Assembly (NCBI GenBank): GCA_041395725.1
Contig: JAWKZW010000001.1
Coordinates: 4,222,501-4,286,500 of the forward strand
Length of the DNA stretch: 64,000 bases
Origin: Gammaproteobacteria bacterium
GTDB taxonomy: Bacteria > Pseudomonadota > Gammaproteobacteria > Pseudomonadales > Pseudohongiellaceae
Reading direction: 5' to 3'
The notes under the pieces were generated by a model. It saw nothing but the letters and a program-made list of their open reading frames with translations. It made no database searches and had not been told where the DNA came from. Of this stretch, positions 18,284-27,459 are shown piece after piece; the first letter of the stretch is position 1, and each line of letters opens with the position of its first letter. The position numbers and the translations under genes were made by a program.

Positions 18284-20374
18284 ATGGGCAACCTGTTTCA
18301 AGAGTTGAAGAGACGCAAGGTCTTTCGAGTTGCTGCAGTATATGCCGTGGTGGCTTGGGTGCTTATCCAGGTGGCAGATACTGTTCTACCTGCGCTGCAA
18401 ATGCCGGATTGGACAGTCTCCTTTGTCACTGTTCTTTTTATACTCGGCTTTCCTATCGCGGTTGTTCTAGCATGGGCATACGAGGCGGCCCCAGAAGGCG
18501 TCAAGGTTGATGTTACGATGCAGCCAACCTCGACGGTATCCCAATCTGCTGTCCAACCGATTAACTACCTTATCCTTGCTATTGTCATACTTGTCGCTGG
18601 TTTTCAGGTTGCCGATCGTTTTCTTTTTTCTGACTTTCAACCTACAACTTCAAATGCTGCATCGACATCGGGAGCTGGACAGACTTCTCGTTTGAGTGTG
18701 GTATTCCCTTCTGAGGTTTTGTACCAATTAGCAAGCGGTAATGGTAAAGAGATCGCCTTATCTCCCGACGGTTCGAAAATTGTGTTTCGAGCCTTACTTG
18801 ATAATGAGTCAACATTGGTTGTCAGATCACTCGATCAACGTACGCTGATTCCAATTCCTGGAATTGATAATCCCAGAATCCCGTTTTTTTCTCCTGATGG
18901 TGAGTCAGTAGCTGTATTCGACCGCGGAATTCTTAAACGGGTGACGCTTGATGGACGCTCTCCTGTCAATATTACACAAACACGCAGTGGTAGCAGTGGC
19001 CTATGGGTGGATTCCGAGATTTATTTTACTACCATTGATAATTCATCCAAATTACTCAAAGTATCAGCTGCCGCGGAATCCCAAAGCCCTCCAATTGAAG
19101 TGCCTATTGACGACACACTCGCGGCAACATCGAGATTTGAAGAAATGGCGTATGTGCCAACTACCGGGGAAATTCTTCTTGGTATAACCTCAATTGACGC
19201 TCAAACTGAATCGATCTTATTAGTCAATAAAGAGACTGGGGATGCTGAGCAAATTCTTGGCAATGCTAGGCTAATTGCCTTCATGAACGATTCCTATCTT
19301 GTTTTTTCACGAGACCGTAATTTGATGGTTGCACGATTCGACCCAGTTGAACGGAGAGTGGGAGTTGCGGTTCCAGTTCTTGAACAATTTACCTGGAGCG
19401 TAAGCGATCGTAGACCTCAGATTGTTAACTCCTCTAATGGTACTTTAGCCTATGTTGCTGAATCAGAATCGCCAATTCCGGCAACATTGAATTGGGTTGA
19501 TGTTGAAGGTAATCGAACACCAATCGGCGAATTGCCAGCCTCATCAGCGCTTTCGAAACTCTCGCCAGATGGAAGGCTTGCTGCCATTGCGACAGACTCC
19601 AGCCCCAATACTCTCTTTCTATGGGACATGGCTTTACAGGTCCCATTTGGCCTGGAAATAGAGGAAGGCTACCACCCGAGTTGGCACCCAGATGGTAAAC
19701 ACATCATCTTCGCTAAGCCCAATTACACACTCGGACGGGATGAAATCATTAAACGAAATATTGAAGATGACTCGGAGCAAGTCCTTTATTCAACAGAAGA
19801 TATATCAAATACTCCCACTATTTTAGCTGATGGCGAAACCCTTTTGTTTGCAGTTACCAATTCAGAGAACAACGGTATTTACTTGCTGCAACCAGGCCAG
19901 ACAGAAGCTGAGTTGATAGTCGAGAATGCAATAGCACCTGACGTTTCTCCTAATGGCCAGTGGATAACCTACATTCTCAATAACTCAATATTCGTGGCAA
20001 GATTTCCATCAGGCACTGAGCCGAGGCGAGTCTCGATTGATCCCAGCATGCGTCCGTTATGGCGTGCTGACGGAAAGGCGTTGTTTTTTAATGCAACAAT
20101 CGATAGTGGTGATCAGGTTATGCAAGTTGTCGAAGTAGAATCTGAAGATCCATTGAGCTTCGGCCCACCACGGTCCCTTTTTCCAACAATAGAAGCTGCG
20201 TCTTTAGAGGTATCGGGAACTTATAGCCCATGGGGCGCAACTTATGATGTTTCAGAAGATGGCAGCCAGTTTTTGATAATCTTTCGACAAAGTAGCCGCT
20301 ACTATGATGAGATTATAATTGCCCAAAACTGGATTGCTGAAATTGAACGCCTTTTGCCCAATGATGTGTTTTAG
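18284..20374 (+). CDS. Three-TM/PD40 beta-propeller protein, paralogue 3
   Basis: 696 residues. The N-terminus (MGNLFQELKRRKVFRVAAVY, then VAWVLIQVADTVLPALQMP) matches paralogues 1 and 2, with three TM segments ending near residue 125. The exported part has propeller blades such as LSPDGSKIVFRALL, FSPDGESVAVFDRG, LSPDGRLAAIATDS and SPNGQWITYIL. I start at ATG 18284, where all paralogues begin; the frame is open 61 codons upstream but those residues come from repeat copy 4 and the promoter element. Lower GC than paralogue 1, suggesting separate history. Confidence 0.85.
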   Translation: MGNLFQELKRRKVFRVAAVYAVVAWVLIQVADTVLPALQMPDWTVSFVTVLFILGFPIAVVLAWAYEAAPEGVKVDVTMQPTSTVSQSAVQPINYLILAIVILVAGFQVADRFLFSDFQPTTSNAASTSGAGQTSRLSVVFPSEVLYQLASGNGKEIALSPDGSKIVFRALLDNESTLVVRSLDQRTLIPIPGIDNPRIPFFSPDGESVAVFDRGILKRVTLDGRSPVNITQTRSGSSGLWVDSEIYFTTIDNSSKLLKVSAAAESQSPPIEVPIDDTLAATSRFEEMAYVPTTGEILLGITSIDAQTESILLVNKETGDAEQILGNARLIAFMNDSYLVFSRDRNLMVARFDPVERRVGVAVPVLEQFTWSVSDRRPQIVNSSNGTLAYVAESESPIPATLNWVDVEGNRTPIGELPASSALSKLSPDGRLAAIATDSSPNTLFLWDMALQVPFGLEIEEGYHPSWHPDGKHIIFAKPNYTLGRDEIIKRNIEDDSEQVLYSTEDISNTPTILADGETLLFAVTNSENNGIYLLQPGQTEAELIVENAIAPDVSPNGQWITYILNNSIFVARFPSGTEPRRVSIDPSMRPLWRADGKALFFNATIDSGDQVMQVVEVESEDPLSFGPPRSLFPTIEAASLEVSGTYSPWGATYDVSEDGSQFLIIFRQSSRYYDEIIIAQNWIAEIERLLPNDVF

Positions 20375-20490
20375 AAGATGCCGGATAGCCTAGCTCGGCA
20401 CTAGAGTTCCTAAATGACAACTGCTGTTAGCTTTTGGCTGGCAGCAGAAGTAAAGAATGCCTAAGAAGTGAAGGAAAAACGTTCAGAGGA

Positions 20491-20520
20491 ATCGTCTGCA
20501 GTTGGCCGTGAGCGGTATTA
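20491..20520. repeat. Degenerate stem-loop repeat, copy 5
   Basis: ATCGTCTGCAGTTGGCCGTG followed by AGCGGTATTA, with a recognisable right half-site. A weaker related sequence lies 70 bases before it (around 20418-20450). Confidence 0.6.
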
Positions 20521-20609
20521 GTAGGTAGCTTCGCTTTCCAAAATGTGGAGTTATTCTAGGTAACAAAATGTTATGTTCGCCGGGCGATTCCTGCGATGCG
20601 GAAAGCTAG

Positions 20610-21095
20610 ATGAATATCGAAAAATTTAACCAACTATTATCCCTGCTCGCTAATTTAGGCGTTCTTGCAGGAATTGTTTTTCTTGCGATTGAACTCCAAC
20701 AGAATACTGACATGATGGAAGCCCAAACAAGGGATTCAATAACCGATAAACAGCTGGATTGGAGCTTGGCTATAGCATCAGATACCTCGATAGCGGCGTT
20801 ATGGGAGAAAGGAAATAGTGAAATAGAATTCACAGAACCAGGAGAAGGTGCTGCTTACTTTCTATTAACCACATCAAGTTTTAGGATATGGGAGAATGAG
20901 TTCTATCAGTATCAGAAAGGCCTCTTCTCAGAATCTGAGTTTTTGGGACGAGAGAACCGCTGGAGAAACAACATGCGAAATAGATTTCGTCAAGGGGTTT
21001 GGTGCAACACCAGATCTACATATTCAGAGGGTTTTCAAGAAATCATGAACAGCTTTCTTACAGATGATTTTTTTTGCGAGGAGAACACAAATTGA
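20610..21095 (+). CDS. Small single-TM protein, family A, second member
   Basis: 161 residues with an N-terminal membrane segment (LLANLGVLAGIVFLAIELQQ, about residues 12-31) followed by a soluble domain with RIWENEFYQYQKGLF and a C-terminal WCNTRSTYSEGF region. Similar in plan and in several positions to 16348-16866. I have seen this plan in marine gammaproteobacteria but know of no function. Flanked by repeat copies 5 and 6. Confidence 0.7.
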   Translation: MNIEKFNQLLSLLANLGVLAGIVFLAIELQQNTDMMEAQTRDSITDKQLDWSLAIASDTSIAALWEKGNSEIEFTEPGEGAAYFLLTTSSFRIWENEFYQYQKGLFSESEFLGRENRWRNNMRNRFRQGVWCNTRSTYSEGFQEIMNSFLTDDFFCEENTN

Positions 21096-21165
21096 TTCTC
21101 AGAAAGCTTAACATAACAAGCTGTGCAACGGGTCGGCCTCACCACACGACAAATGTGTATGGCGA

Positions 21166-21191
21166 AAGGTCCGCTCCTGGCCGTGAATTGA
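21166..21191. repeat. Degenerate stem-loop repeat, copy 6
   Basis: AAAGGTCCGCTCCTGGCCGT. The 35 bases before it (from about 21131, GGTCGGCCTCACCACAC) also match those before copy 8 (from about 23322, GGTCGGCCTCACTACAC), so these two copies share a unit of roughly 60 bases. Confidence 0.6.
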
Positions 21192-21262
21192 CTATGCTCG
21201 AGGATTTCCATTTAGAAACTGTAAACTAAAACTAGCGGGGCGAACCTTCAACCTAAAGAGAG

Positions 21263-22237
21263 ATGGGAATGACCAAGATCGCGACATCAAAAAGGGAATT
21301 GCTTAAAGCGGCAATTGGATTTGGTATGACTGGATTCTTGCCAACAACCCCCGCTCTACTAGCCCAAGAATCGGAAAGCAATCTAGATGAGCGGTTGTTC
21401 CCAGGATTTAGAGTCAGCAAGATAAATACCTCTGGTGCTACGATCCATACACTTGTCGGCGGTAATGGCCCGCCCATACTACTTCTACATGGTGCCCCTC
21501 AGTCACACTTCTCCTGGGCTAAAGTGGCAGTCGAATTAGCACGTGACTATACGGTTGTACTTACTGACCTGCGTGGTTACGGATATAGCAGCAAACCAGA
21601 TGGAGGAGAAAATCATATAAATTACTCGAAGCGCACCATGGCTCTGGACCAAGTCGAAGTTATGGAAAGCCTTGGCTACGATCGATTCATCTTATTTGGC
21701 CATGATCGCGGAGGCAGAGTTGGACGTCGCCTGACAATTGACCACCCGGAGAAGGTGGAAAAACTAGCCGTTTTGGATATTGTTCCGGCACACTATCTTT
21801 ACACTAACACCACCAGAGAATTTGCTGTTGCTTATATCCACTGGTTCATGTTCATACGACCTGCGCCTTTTGCTGAGAATATTATTTCTGCTACAGAAAT
21901 GTTCGTTGGCGGGGGCAGTGGTGAAGTGGGAGAAGAGTATCGTCGGATTTATCAGGATCCTGCAGCAATTCATGCAATGTGCGAGGATTATCGAGCGTCA
22001 GCAAACATGGATATGGAGATTGACAAGGCCGATTTGGCGGCAGGAAAAACTATCAATTGTCCACTGAATGTGCTTTGGGGAGATTCTGCTCCCATGGGGA
22101 GGCTATATGACGTGCTAGGCATTTGGCAGAAGGAAGCCACTCGCGCCGAAGGGAAGGCAATGCCAGGTGGGCATACATTCCAAGATGAGCACCCTGAACA
22201 GACCTACGATGAGCTTATACGTTTTCTGAACGCTTGA
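21263..22237 (+). CDS. Exported alpha/beta hydrolase, haloacetate (fluoroacetate) dehalogenase-like
   Basis: 324 residues. The N-terminus SKRELLKAAIGFGMTGFL resembles a Tat signal, with cleavage likely near LLAQ. The hydrolase core matches fluoroacetate dehalogenases position by position, as I remember the R. palustris enzyme: nucleophile Asp148 in GHDRGGR with substrate-carboxylate arginines Arg149 and Arg152, Asp172 in VLDIVP, halide-pocket His193-Trp194 in YIHWF, Tyr243 in CEDYRASA, and catalytic His304 in GGHTF. Known family members are cytoplasmic, so an exported version is unusual. Epoxide hydrolase activity is the main alternative. Single gene between repeat copies 6 and 7. Confidence 0.78.
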   Translation: MGMTKIATSKRELLKAAIGFGMTGFLPTTPALLAQESESNLDERLFPGFRVSKINTSGATIHTLVGGNGPPILLLHGAPQSHFSWAKVAVELARDYTVVLTDLRGYGYSSKPDGGENHINYSKRTMALDQVEVMESLGYDRFILFGHDRGGRVGRRLTIDHPEKVEKLAVLDIVPAHYLYTNTTREFAVAYIHWFMFIRPAPFAENIISATEMFVGGGSGEVGEEYRRIYQDPAAIHAMCEDYRASANMDMEIDKADLAAGKTINCPLNVLWGDSAPMGRLYDVLGIWQKEATRAEGKAMPGGHTFQDEHPEQTYDELIRFLNA

Positions 22238-22260
22238 GCGGGTGCATCTAGGGTTAAAAA

Positions 22261-22290
22261 ATGTCTGGTGTTGGCCGAGTGCGGCCGCTA
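22261..22290. repeat. Degenerate stem-loop repeat, copy 7
   Basis: ATGTCTGGTGTTGGCCGAGT followed by GCGGCCGC. Confidence 0.6.
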
Positions 22291-22427
22291 GAGTGCTGGA
22301 ATAAAGGAAAAAATGAACCGGCTCGTATGTCTGATACAGCGAGAGGGTCCCAATATACAAGTGTTGTGTGTCTCGGATACCCTGACATGTATACAAAAGT
22401 CTTTCCACTTCTAGACAGGAGCACAAC

Positions 22428-23294
22428 TTGACAATCTTCAGTAGAGTTCAATTGTTGTTATCACTTCTCCTAATTTGCTTGCCAGCGTTTTCGGCCGAAA
22501 ACCAATCTATAGTTGAAGATGAAGTTTACGGGCACAAAGATGGCTTAGCTTTGACTTTTGATGCTCACCTTCCTATTGATGGAAATGGAGCAGCTGTAAT
22601 CATTATCAATAGTGGCGGGCATAGGTCACCAAGGTTTGATTTGGGGGGTGCTTATGCACAAAGCGACCTGCCTTCAATGAGTCCACATCAACCCTTGTTA
22701 GAAGAAGGCTATGTCGTCTTTGATCTACGTCATGGGAGTATTCCACGTTATTCGATACCCGAAATTGTCGTTGACATTCAGCAAGGCGTAGTTTTTATTC
22801 GCCAGAACGCAGAGCAGTACGAAGTAAATCCGGAAAAAATAGGAGTGTGGGGGCAGAGTGCTGGGGGTCATCTGGCTCTCTTAGTCGCTCTTAATCCAGA
22901 GCTAGCATTGGCCGCTGAGTCCGGAGGTAATGAGTCACACCTTGTTTCAGCAGTGGTCGCTATGGCACCACTCACGGACCTAGCCAGTCTCATGGGGTCT
23001 TCAAGAGAAGGCTCACCGGGACCCCCAGGCATGGATTTTATTAAGGAAAGATACCCAGATTTTTCGCCATCGTCTTTTGCTTCAGCTGGTGACCCGCCTA
23101 CACTGTTAATCCATGGCACTGAAGACAATTTGGTTCCGATGTCACAAAGCCAATTGATGCACAATGCATTACAAGACGTGGGTACTGATGTTCAACTCTT
23201 AGTAATTGAAGGCGCAGGACATCTGCTATGGTTACGGGATGAGATTTTTTCGCCAACTTTAGATTGGTTTAATAACCATTTGTTGGGGAATTAG
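22428..23294 (+). CDS. Secreted alpha/beta hydrolase (esterase-like)
   Basis: 288 residues with a signal peptide (LLLSLLLICLPAFSA, cut before ENQ). The serine nucleophile elbow is GQSAGGH (residues about 145-151), the acid is in IHGTEDNLVP and the catalytic His in EGAGHLLW. The GHRSPR segment before the elbow probably forms the oxyanion side. It resembles bacterial carboxylesterases and dienelactone-hydrolase-like enzymes; substrate unknown. TTG start at 22428 preceded by AGGAG. Confidence 0.8.
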   Translation: MTIFSRVQLLLSLLLICLPAFSAENQSIVEDEVYGHKDGLALTFDAHLPIDGNGAAVIIINSGGHRSPRFDLGGAYAQSDLPSMSPHQPLLEEGYVVFDLRHGSIPRYSIPEIVVDIQQGVVFIRQNAEQYEVNPEKIGVWGQSAGGHLALLVALNPELALAAESGGNESHLVSAVVAMAPLTDLASLMGSSREGSPGPPGMDFIKERYPDFSPSSFASAGDPPTLLIHGTEDNLVPMSQSQLMHNALQDVGTDVQLLVIEGAGHLLWLRDEIFSPTLDWFNNHLLGN

Positions 23295-23356
23295 AATGAG
23301 ACCATACAAAGTTTTCAATCGGTCGGCCTCACTACACAGCGCATTCGGATTGAAAA

Positions 23357-23385
23357 ATGTCTGCTGTTGGCCGATTGCTGTCTTT
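23357..23385. repeat. Degenerate stem-loop repeat, copy 8
   Basis: AATGTCTGCTGTTGGCCGAT followed by TGCTGTC: close to the consensus on the left, with extended upstream similarity to copy 6. Confidence 0.65.
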
Positions 23386-23554
23386 CGCAGGGTTGAATTT
23401 CAGCAATAGCTGCGGGACTGGAGCCGACCCGTTGCAGACATTAGCAATTTTCCAGAAACCCTTAAAATTCGGCTCTCCAAAGCAGACGTTTAGGCGGATA
23501 TTCCTTCTATGCTAGACTCCCAGCATAATAGTTTATAAGAATCAGGGACCCTTC

Positions 23555-25777
23555 ATGGGCAAGCTGTACGAAGAGTTAAAGCGCCGCAGGGTCTTCCGCG
23601 TGGCTGCGGTGTATGCTGTGGTGGCTTGGGTGTTGATTCAGGTAGCAGACACCATTGCCCCGCTGATGAACTTACCCGATTCAGCGCCGCGGTTAGTGCT
23701 GTTTCTGTTGATTATTCTTTTTCCTGTCGCCTTGTTTCTAGCCTGGGCCTATGAGGTAACACCTGACGGAATCAGAGCCGACTCAGGCGTTCAGCCACAA
23801 CAGCGCATTGACCAAAGTACTGACCGAAAGCTTATCTACGCTATTCTTATCCTGGTTTTACTGGTCGCTGGTTTTCAGTTTGCCGATCGCTTTGACTTCG
23901 ATACACAAGCCAGCTTAGCGGGTGCCGAAGTGCCCCGCGCTTTCCTGCCGGAGACCGCTTCAAGGTCGGCCTCGGTCGTGCGCTTCAAAGTCCCGCTCGG
24001 CGAAGAAGCTCAAGTTTATCTGGGGGGTATCCAGGACGGCGTGTGGGGGCGTCCGAGCAACACATCGCTGGCTCTCTCCCCTGACGGAGCAATGCTGGTT
24101 TATGCAGCGTGGAAACCTGGAGCCACTGGCAATTTGGAGTCCAGCCTCTATACCCGGCGCCTGGACCAGGAACGGGCCGACCCCATCCCGGGTACCGAAG
24201 GTGCCATGAATCCGTTTTTTTCCCCTGACGGAGCCTGGATCGGATTCTTTACCGGGCGATCATTGCGGCGGGTCACTGTAACAGGAAGCGATCTGCAGAT
24301 GATCGACCCTGATACTGACATCCCTGAGGGGAGACCACGGGGTGCCTCCTGGGGTGATAATGACACCATCATCTTTGCTGGCAATGGCGGGTTATACGCT
24401 GTGGCGGCAAACGGAGGTAATTCAGAGCTGGTGGCGGACATCGGCAATGAAACAGGTCAATTTCGCCGTTACGCACAACCCGACATGATGCCAGGCAGTG
24501 CTACCGTGCTGTTTCACCGCGCACGTTCTGCAGATCCGGAACGGGCTGTGATTATGGCGGTGAACCTCAACACCGGCGAATTGACCACGGTTCTGACCAA
24601 TGGAATGAATCCTCGATTTATCAAAACGGGTCATCTGCTCTTCATGCGTCAGGGTAGTTTAATGGCGGCTGGTTTTGATCCTGACACCTTGGAGGTCCAG
24701 GGTCAGCCCATCCCTGTTTTAGAGGATGTCATGCATGCGGTGACGATGCCAAATCCAGGTTGGTATACCGGCGCCGCTCAATTCGCATTCGCTGAGACTG
24801 GGGATCTGGTTTACGCTCAGGGTGGCAACTATCCAGCGCGGCCCCGCGACGTGTTAAAGATTGGGCTGGACGGTCAAGCAGAGTCGCTTAATCTTGACCG
24901 CCTTGAAACGCTGACTCTCCGTTTATCACCCGGGGAAGACAAGCTTGCTTTCACTGCTGGAATTGGGGCGGCAAAGAGTGTTTACATTCACGACTTTAAG
25001 CGTGGCGTAACCCAACGGCTTGAAACGGGAGGCTATTCAAACCATTGGCCGATCTGGAGCCCCGACGGGGGCTCTATTGCATTCAGTTCCGATCGTGATG
25101 ATACTGAAAACGGCGTCGCGAACGTTTATCGCATGGCGGCGGACGCTAGCGGCAAAATCGAACGTCTCGCCGCCTCGGATACACCTCAGTTTATGTCGTC
25201 CTGGTCGTCCACCGGCGTGATCGCCTATTTGCAGGGCAATGCGCCAAGTGACATCTGGGTACTGCCGCCAGAGGGCGAGCCGTCTGCGTTTTTTGTATCC
25301 GAGGCCAACGAAGAATATGCCTCTTTTTCGCCGGATGGGCGCTGGCTGGCTTATACATCAGATCAGACCGGCCGCAGAGAAGTCTATGTCAGGCCCTATC
25401 CCGGTCCGGAACCGGCGACCTTAATCTCCTCTGGTGGCGGGTCGGCACCAGCATGGTCAAAGGACGGTGCACGTCTCTACTACCGTAGCGCGGGACAGAT
25501 GATGGCGGTCGATGTTGCGCCCGGTGCAAGCTTTCAGGCAAGCCGAGCTGTAACTCTAATTGAACGCTTCAGCTATAACAGTGGTGGCCGGGTAAGAGCC
25601 TACGATGTTTACGCAGACGGTTCGTTTGTCGCCAACAACATACTCGATGCGCAGGAAGCATCGACTGATGCCGAACGTCCGGTGTCTATAAGTCCAAACC
25701 GATGGCAATTAAGAGTTGCCGAGGCTCATGTTATTCTGAATTTCTTTGAGGAGCTGAAGACAAGGATGGTGAATTAG
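23555..25777 (+). CDS. Three-TM/PD40 beta-propeller protein, paralogue 4
   Basis: 740 residues. Same membrane module (MGKLYEELKRRRVFRVAAVY, VAWVLIQVADTIAPLM, LILVLLVAGFQFADRF) and a propeller with blades LSPDGAMLVYAAW, FSPDGAWIGFFTG, WSPDGGSIAFSSDR, FSPDGRWLAYTSD and REVYVRPYPG. It is the most divergent of the four. The ATG is preceded by AGGGACCCTTC, and TATGCTAGACTC...CATAAT at 23508-23529 may be its promoter. Function unknown. Confidence 0.85.
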   Translation: MGKLYEELKRRRVFRVAAVYAVVAWVLIQVADTIAPLMNLPDSAPRLVLFLLIILFPVALFLAWAYEVTPDGIRADSGVQPQQRIDQSTDRKLIYAILILVLLVAGFQFADRFDFDTQASLAGAEVPRAFLPETASRSASVVRFKVPLGEEAQVYLGGIQDGVWGRPSNTSLALSPDGAMLVYAAWKPGATGNLESSLYTRRLDQERADPIPGTEGAMNPFFSPDGAWIGFFTGRSLRRVTVTGSDLQMIDPDTDIPEGRPRGASWGDNDTIIFAGNGGLYAVAANGGNSELVADIGNETGQFRRYAQPDMMPGSATVLFHRARSADPERAVIMAVNLNTGELTTVLTNGMNPRFIKTGHLLFMRQGSLMAAGFDPDTLEVQGQPIPVLEDVMHAVTMPNPGWYTGAAQFAFAETGDLVYAQGGNYPARPRDVLKIGLDGQAESLNLDRLETLTLRLSPGEDKLAFTAGIGAAKSVYIHDFKRGVTQRLETGGYSNHWPIWSPDGGSIAFSSDRDDTENGVANVYRMAADASGKIERLAASDTPQFMSSWSSTGVIAYLQGNAPSDIWVLPPEGEPSAFFVSEANEEYASFSPDGRWLAYTSDQTGRREVYVRPYPGPEPATLISSGGGSAPAWSKDGARLYYRSAGQMMAVDVAPGASFQASRAVTLIERFSYNSGGRVRAYDVYADGSFVANNILDAQEASTDAERPVSISPNRWQLRVAEAHVILNFFEELKTRMVN

Positions 25778-25802
25778 AGCCGGGGATAGACCACGATTTA
25801 CT

Positions 25803-25826
25803 ACGACTGCTCTTGGCCGAGACCTG
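25803..25826. repeat. Degenerate stem-loop repeat, copy 9
   Basis: ACGACTGCTCTTGGCCGAGA. Just after it comes CTGAAAGGTAAAAAG, which also precedes the gene at 27460 (about 27434-27448). Confidence 0.55.
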
Positions 25827-25837
25827 AAAGGTAAAAA

Positions 25838-26737
25838 GTGAAGAATGCTAGCAATCTAAATTTAAAAATAGTGTTTTCTGGTTGGTCTCGTAATTTTTTA
25901 GTATTTCTAACCTGTGCCGCGTTACTGTCCCGTAACGTAGTCTGGAGTGCTGAAACTTCTCACGAGATTGAGCAGTTCTCCGTATCTTTAGGTGCCGACA
26001 CAATCGCCGGCGAGGTCCACCGAATAAAAGGTTCAGAGCCCGCAACTGCCCTTATCATAGCCGGTGGCTCAGGAGTCTGCTCACGTTCTGATACCAGTTC
26101 TGCGGTACCCCTGTTCTTACGGGGAAAGACAGCAATAGTTTTGGTAGACCGCCGTGGCTGTGGCACTTCGACTGGAACATTTACACGGCCTGGAACACGC
26201 AATAGTCGATGGCTGGTGCCTCGATTAGCCATGGATCTCGAAGCAGTTGCAGATTATCTACGGACCGATGGTTTTTCTCGCGTCGGGGTATTAGGGTCAA
26301 GCTTCGGAGGGTGGTTGGCTGTGTCTGCGGCGGGCGGAGATCGGCTGGACTTTTTTGTCACAATGAATGGAGGAGCTCAGTCAGTAGCAATGTCTGATAC
26401 TTTCGACCGCCTTACAGATGATGGGATGACTATTGACCAGGCTATTACCGAAACACGCGCGACAGCACTGATTCGTAGTTACGATCCCACTCTTGATCTT
26501 GAACGCATAAGCGTGCCGGGAGTTTTTATACTGGCCACTAATGATGCCTCAAACCCTATGGTCCTTGATAAAGAAAGTATCGAATATTGGAGACTCAGAG
26601 GAAAACCCTTCGAGGCGATTATTGTAAATGATGCAGATCACGAGCTTGTAAATACAACTACGGGTGAGGTTGATCTCAACTGGGTTCCAAGAGTTAATGC
26701 GTTCATAGAAGGTAGTCTCGATATAACGATCAATTGA
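25838..26737 (+). CDS. Alpha/beta hydrolase, probably exported
   Basis: 299 residues. A hydrophobic N-terminal segment (FLVFLTCAALLSRNVVWSA, residues about 19-38) suggests export. Motifs: IIAGGSGVCSRSD, VDRRGCGTSTG, nucleophile elbow GSSFGGW (residues about 149-155), an acidic residue in ILATNDASNP and a C-terminal His in DADHELV. GTG start at 25838; ATG 25844 is nearly as good. A lone gene between repeat copies 9 and 10; substrate unknown. Confidence 0.75.
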   Translation: MKNASNLNLKIVFSGWSRNFLVFLTCAALLSRNVVWSAETSHEIEQFSVSLGADTIAGEVHRIKGSEPATALIIAGGSGVCSRSDTSSAVPLFLRGKTAIVLVDRRGCGTSTGTFTRPGTRNSRWLVPRLAMDLEAVADYLRTDGFSRVGVLGSSFGGWLAVSAAGGDRLDFFVTMNGGAQSVAMSDTFDRLTDDGMTIDQAITETRATALIRSYDPTLDLERISVPGVFILATNDASNPMVLDKESIEYWRLRGKPFEAIIVNDADHELVNTTTGEVDLNWVPRVNAFIEGSLDITIN

Positions 26738-26748
26738 AAATTTCAGTC

Positions 26749-26790
26749 AGCGGTTTTACTTACTCTTTTGGCCGGTAGCTGCCGTTAAGA
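26749..26790. repeat. Degenerate stem-loop repeat, copy 10
   Basis: CAGCGGTTTTACTTACTCTT then TTGGCCGGTAGCTGCCG, with both half-sites altered. Confidence 0.45.
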
Positions 26791-26863
26791 AGCAAAGGCG
26801 AAAGACTTGGGTATGGACAGGTAAAGCACTTGGCGTCTAATGATATGGCACTATGGTTGATGT

Positions 26864-27310
26864 ATGCGCGTTAGGAAAGCTGTCCCGGAAGACCTGAATG
26901 TCATTGTTGATTTCATTTCTCTAGAAGCAATGGATGCAGAGGGGCGTATTCAAGATCGCGAAACTCTCGAACAGGGAGTCGGAGCTGGCCTAAGGGATAG
27001 CGCTATATCCGATTATTGGCTTTTAGTTGATGATCGAGAACAAGCGGCCGGTTGTGTATCGGTGATCAAAGAATGGAGCGACTGGAATGCCGGTTATTAT
27101 TGGTGGATTCAAAGTATGTATATCTCGCCGGAATATCGCGGCAAAGGATTTATGAGCCTTTTGATTGATACAGTCGCTAAGTCGGGCCGCCAGCAGAACT
27201 GTCTTGAGCTAAGGCTTTATGTTCATACTAATAATAAGGCCGCAATTCGCGCGTATGAAAAAGCAGAATTCGAGTATATGCCTTATCGTCTCATGTCAAA
27301 GCGAATCTAA
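26864..27310 (+). CDS. GNAT-family N-acetyltransferase
   Basis: 148 residues, one GNAT domain. MRVRKAVPEDLNVIVDF is the usual first strand-helix. The acetyl-CoA loop is YISPEYRGKGFMSLLI (residues about 85-100, Q/R-x-x-G-x-G/A form) and the C-terminal part NNKAAIRAYEKAEFEYMPYR is the family's motif B. Acceptor substrate unknown. Single gene between repeat copies 10 and 11. Confidence 0.88.
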   Translation: MRVRKAVPEDLNVIVDFISLEAMDAEGRIQDRETLEQGVGAGLRDSAISDYWLLVDDREQAAGCVSVIKEWSDWNAGYYWWIQSMYISPEYRGKGFMSLLIDTVAKSGRQQNCLELRLYVHTNNKAAIRAYEKAEFEYMPYRLMSKRI

Positions 27311-27328
27311 TACTTTAAAGACGGGGAT

Positions 27329-27351
27329 GAAGTCCTCTTCTGGCCGAAAGC
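27329..27351. repeat. Degenerate stem-loop repeat, copy 11
   Basis: GAAGTCCTCTTCTGGCCGAA followed by AGCTGCCAGC; right half-site partly kept. Confidence 0.6.
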
Positions 27352-27459
27352 TGCCAGCGGTAAAGTTTACACTTTGGCCACTGTGCCGCGGTATCGGCTC
27401 AGTTAAAATGACAAAACCTTTCCTTAAAGGATGACTGAAAGGTAAAAAGGAGTCGATGC

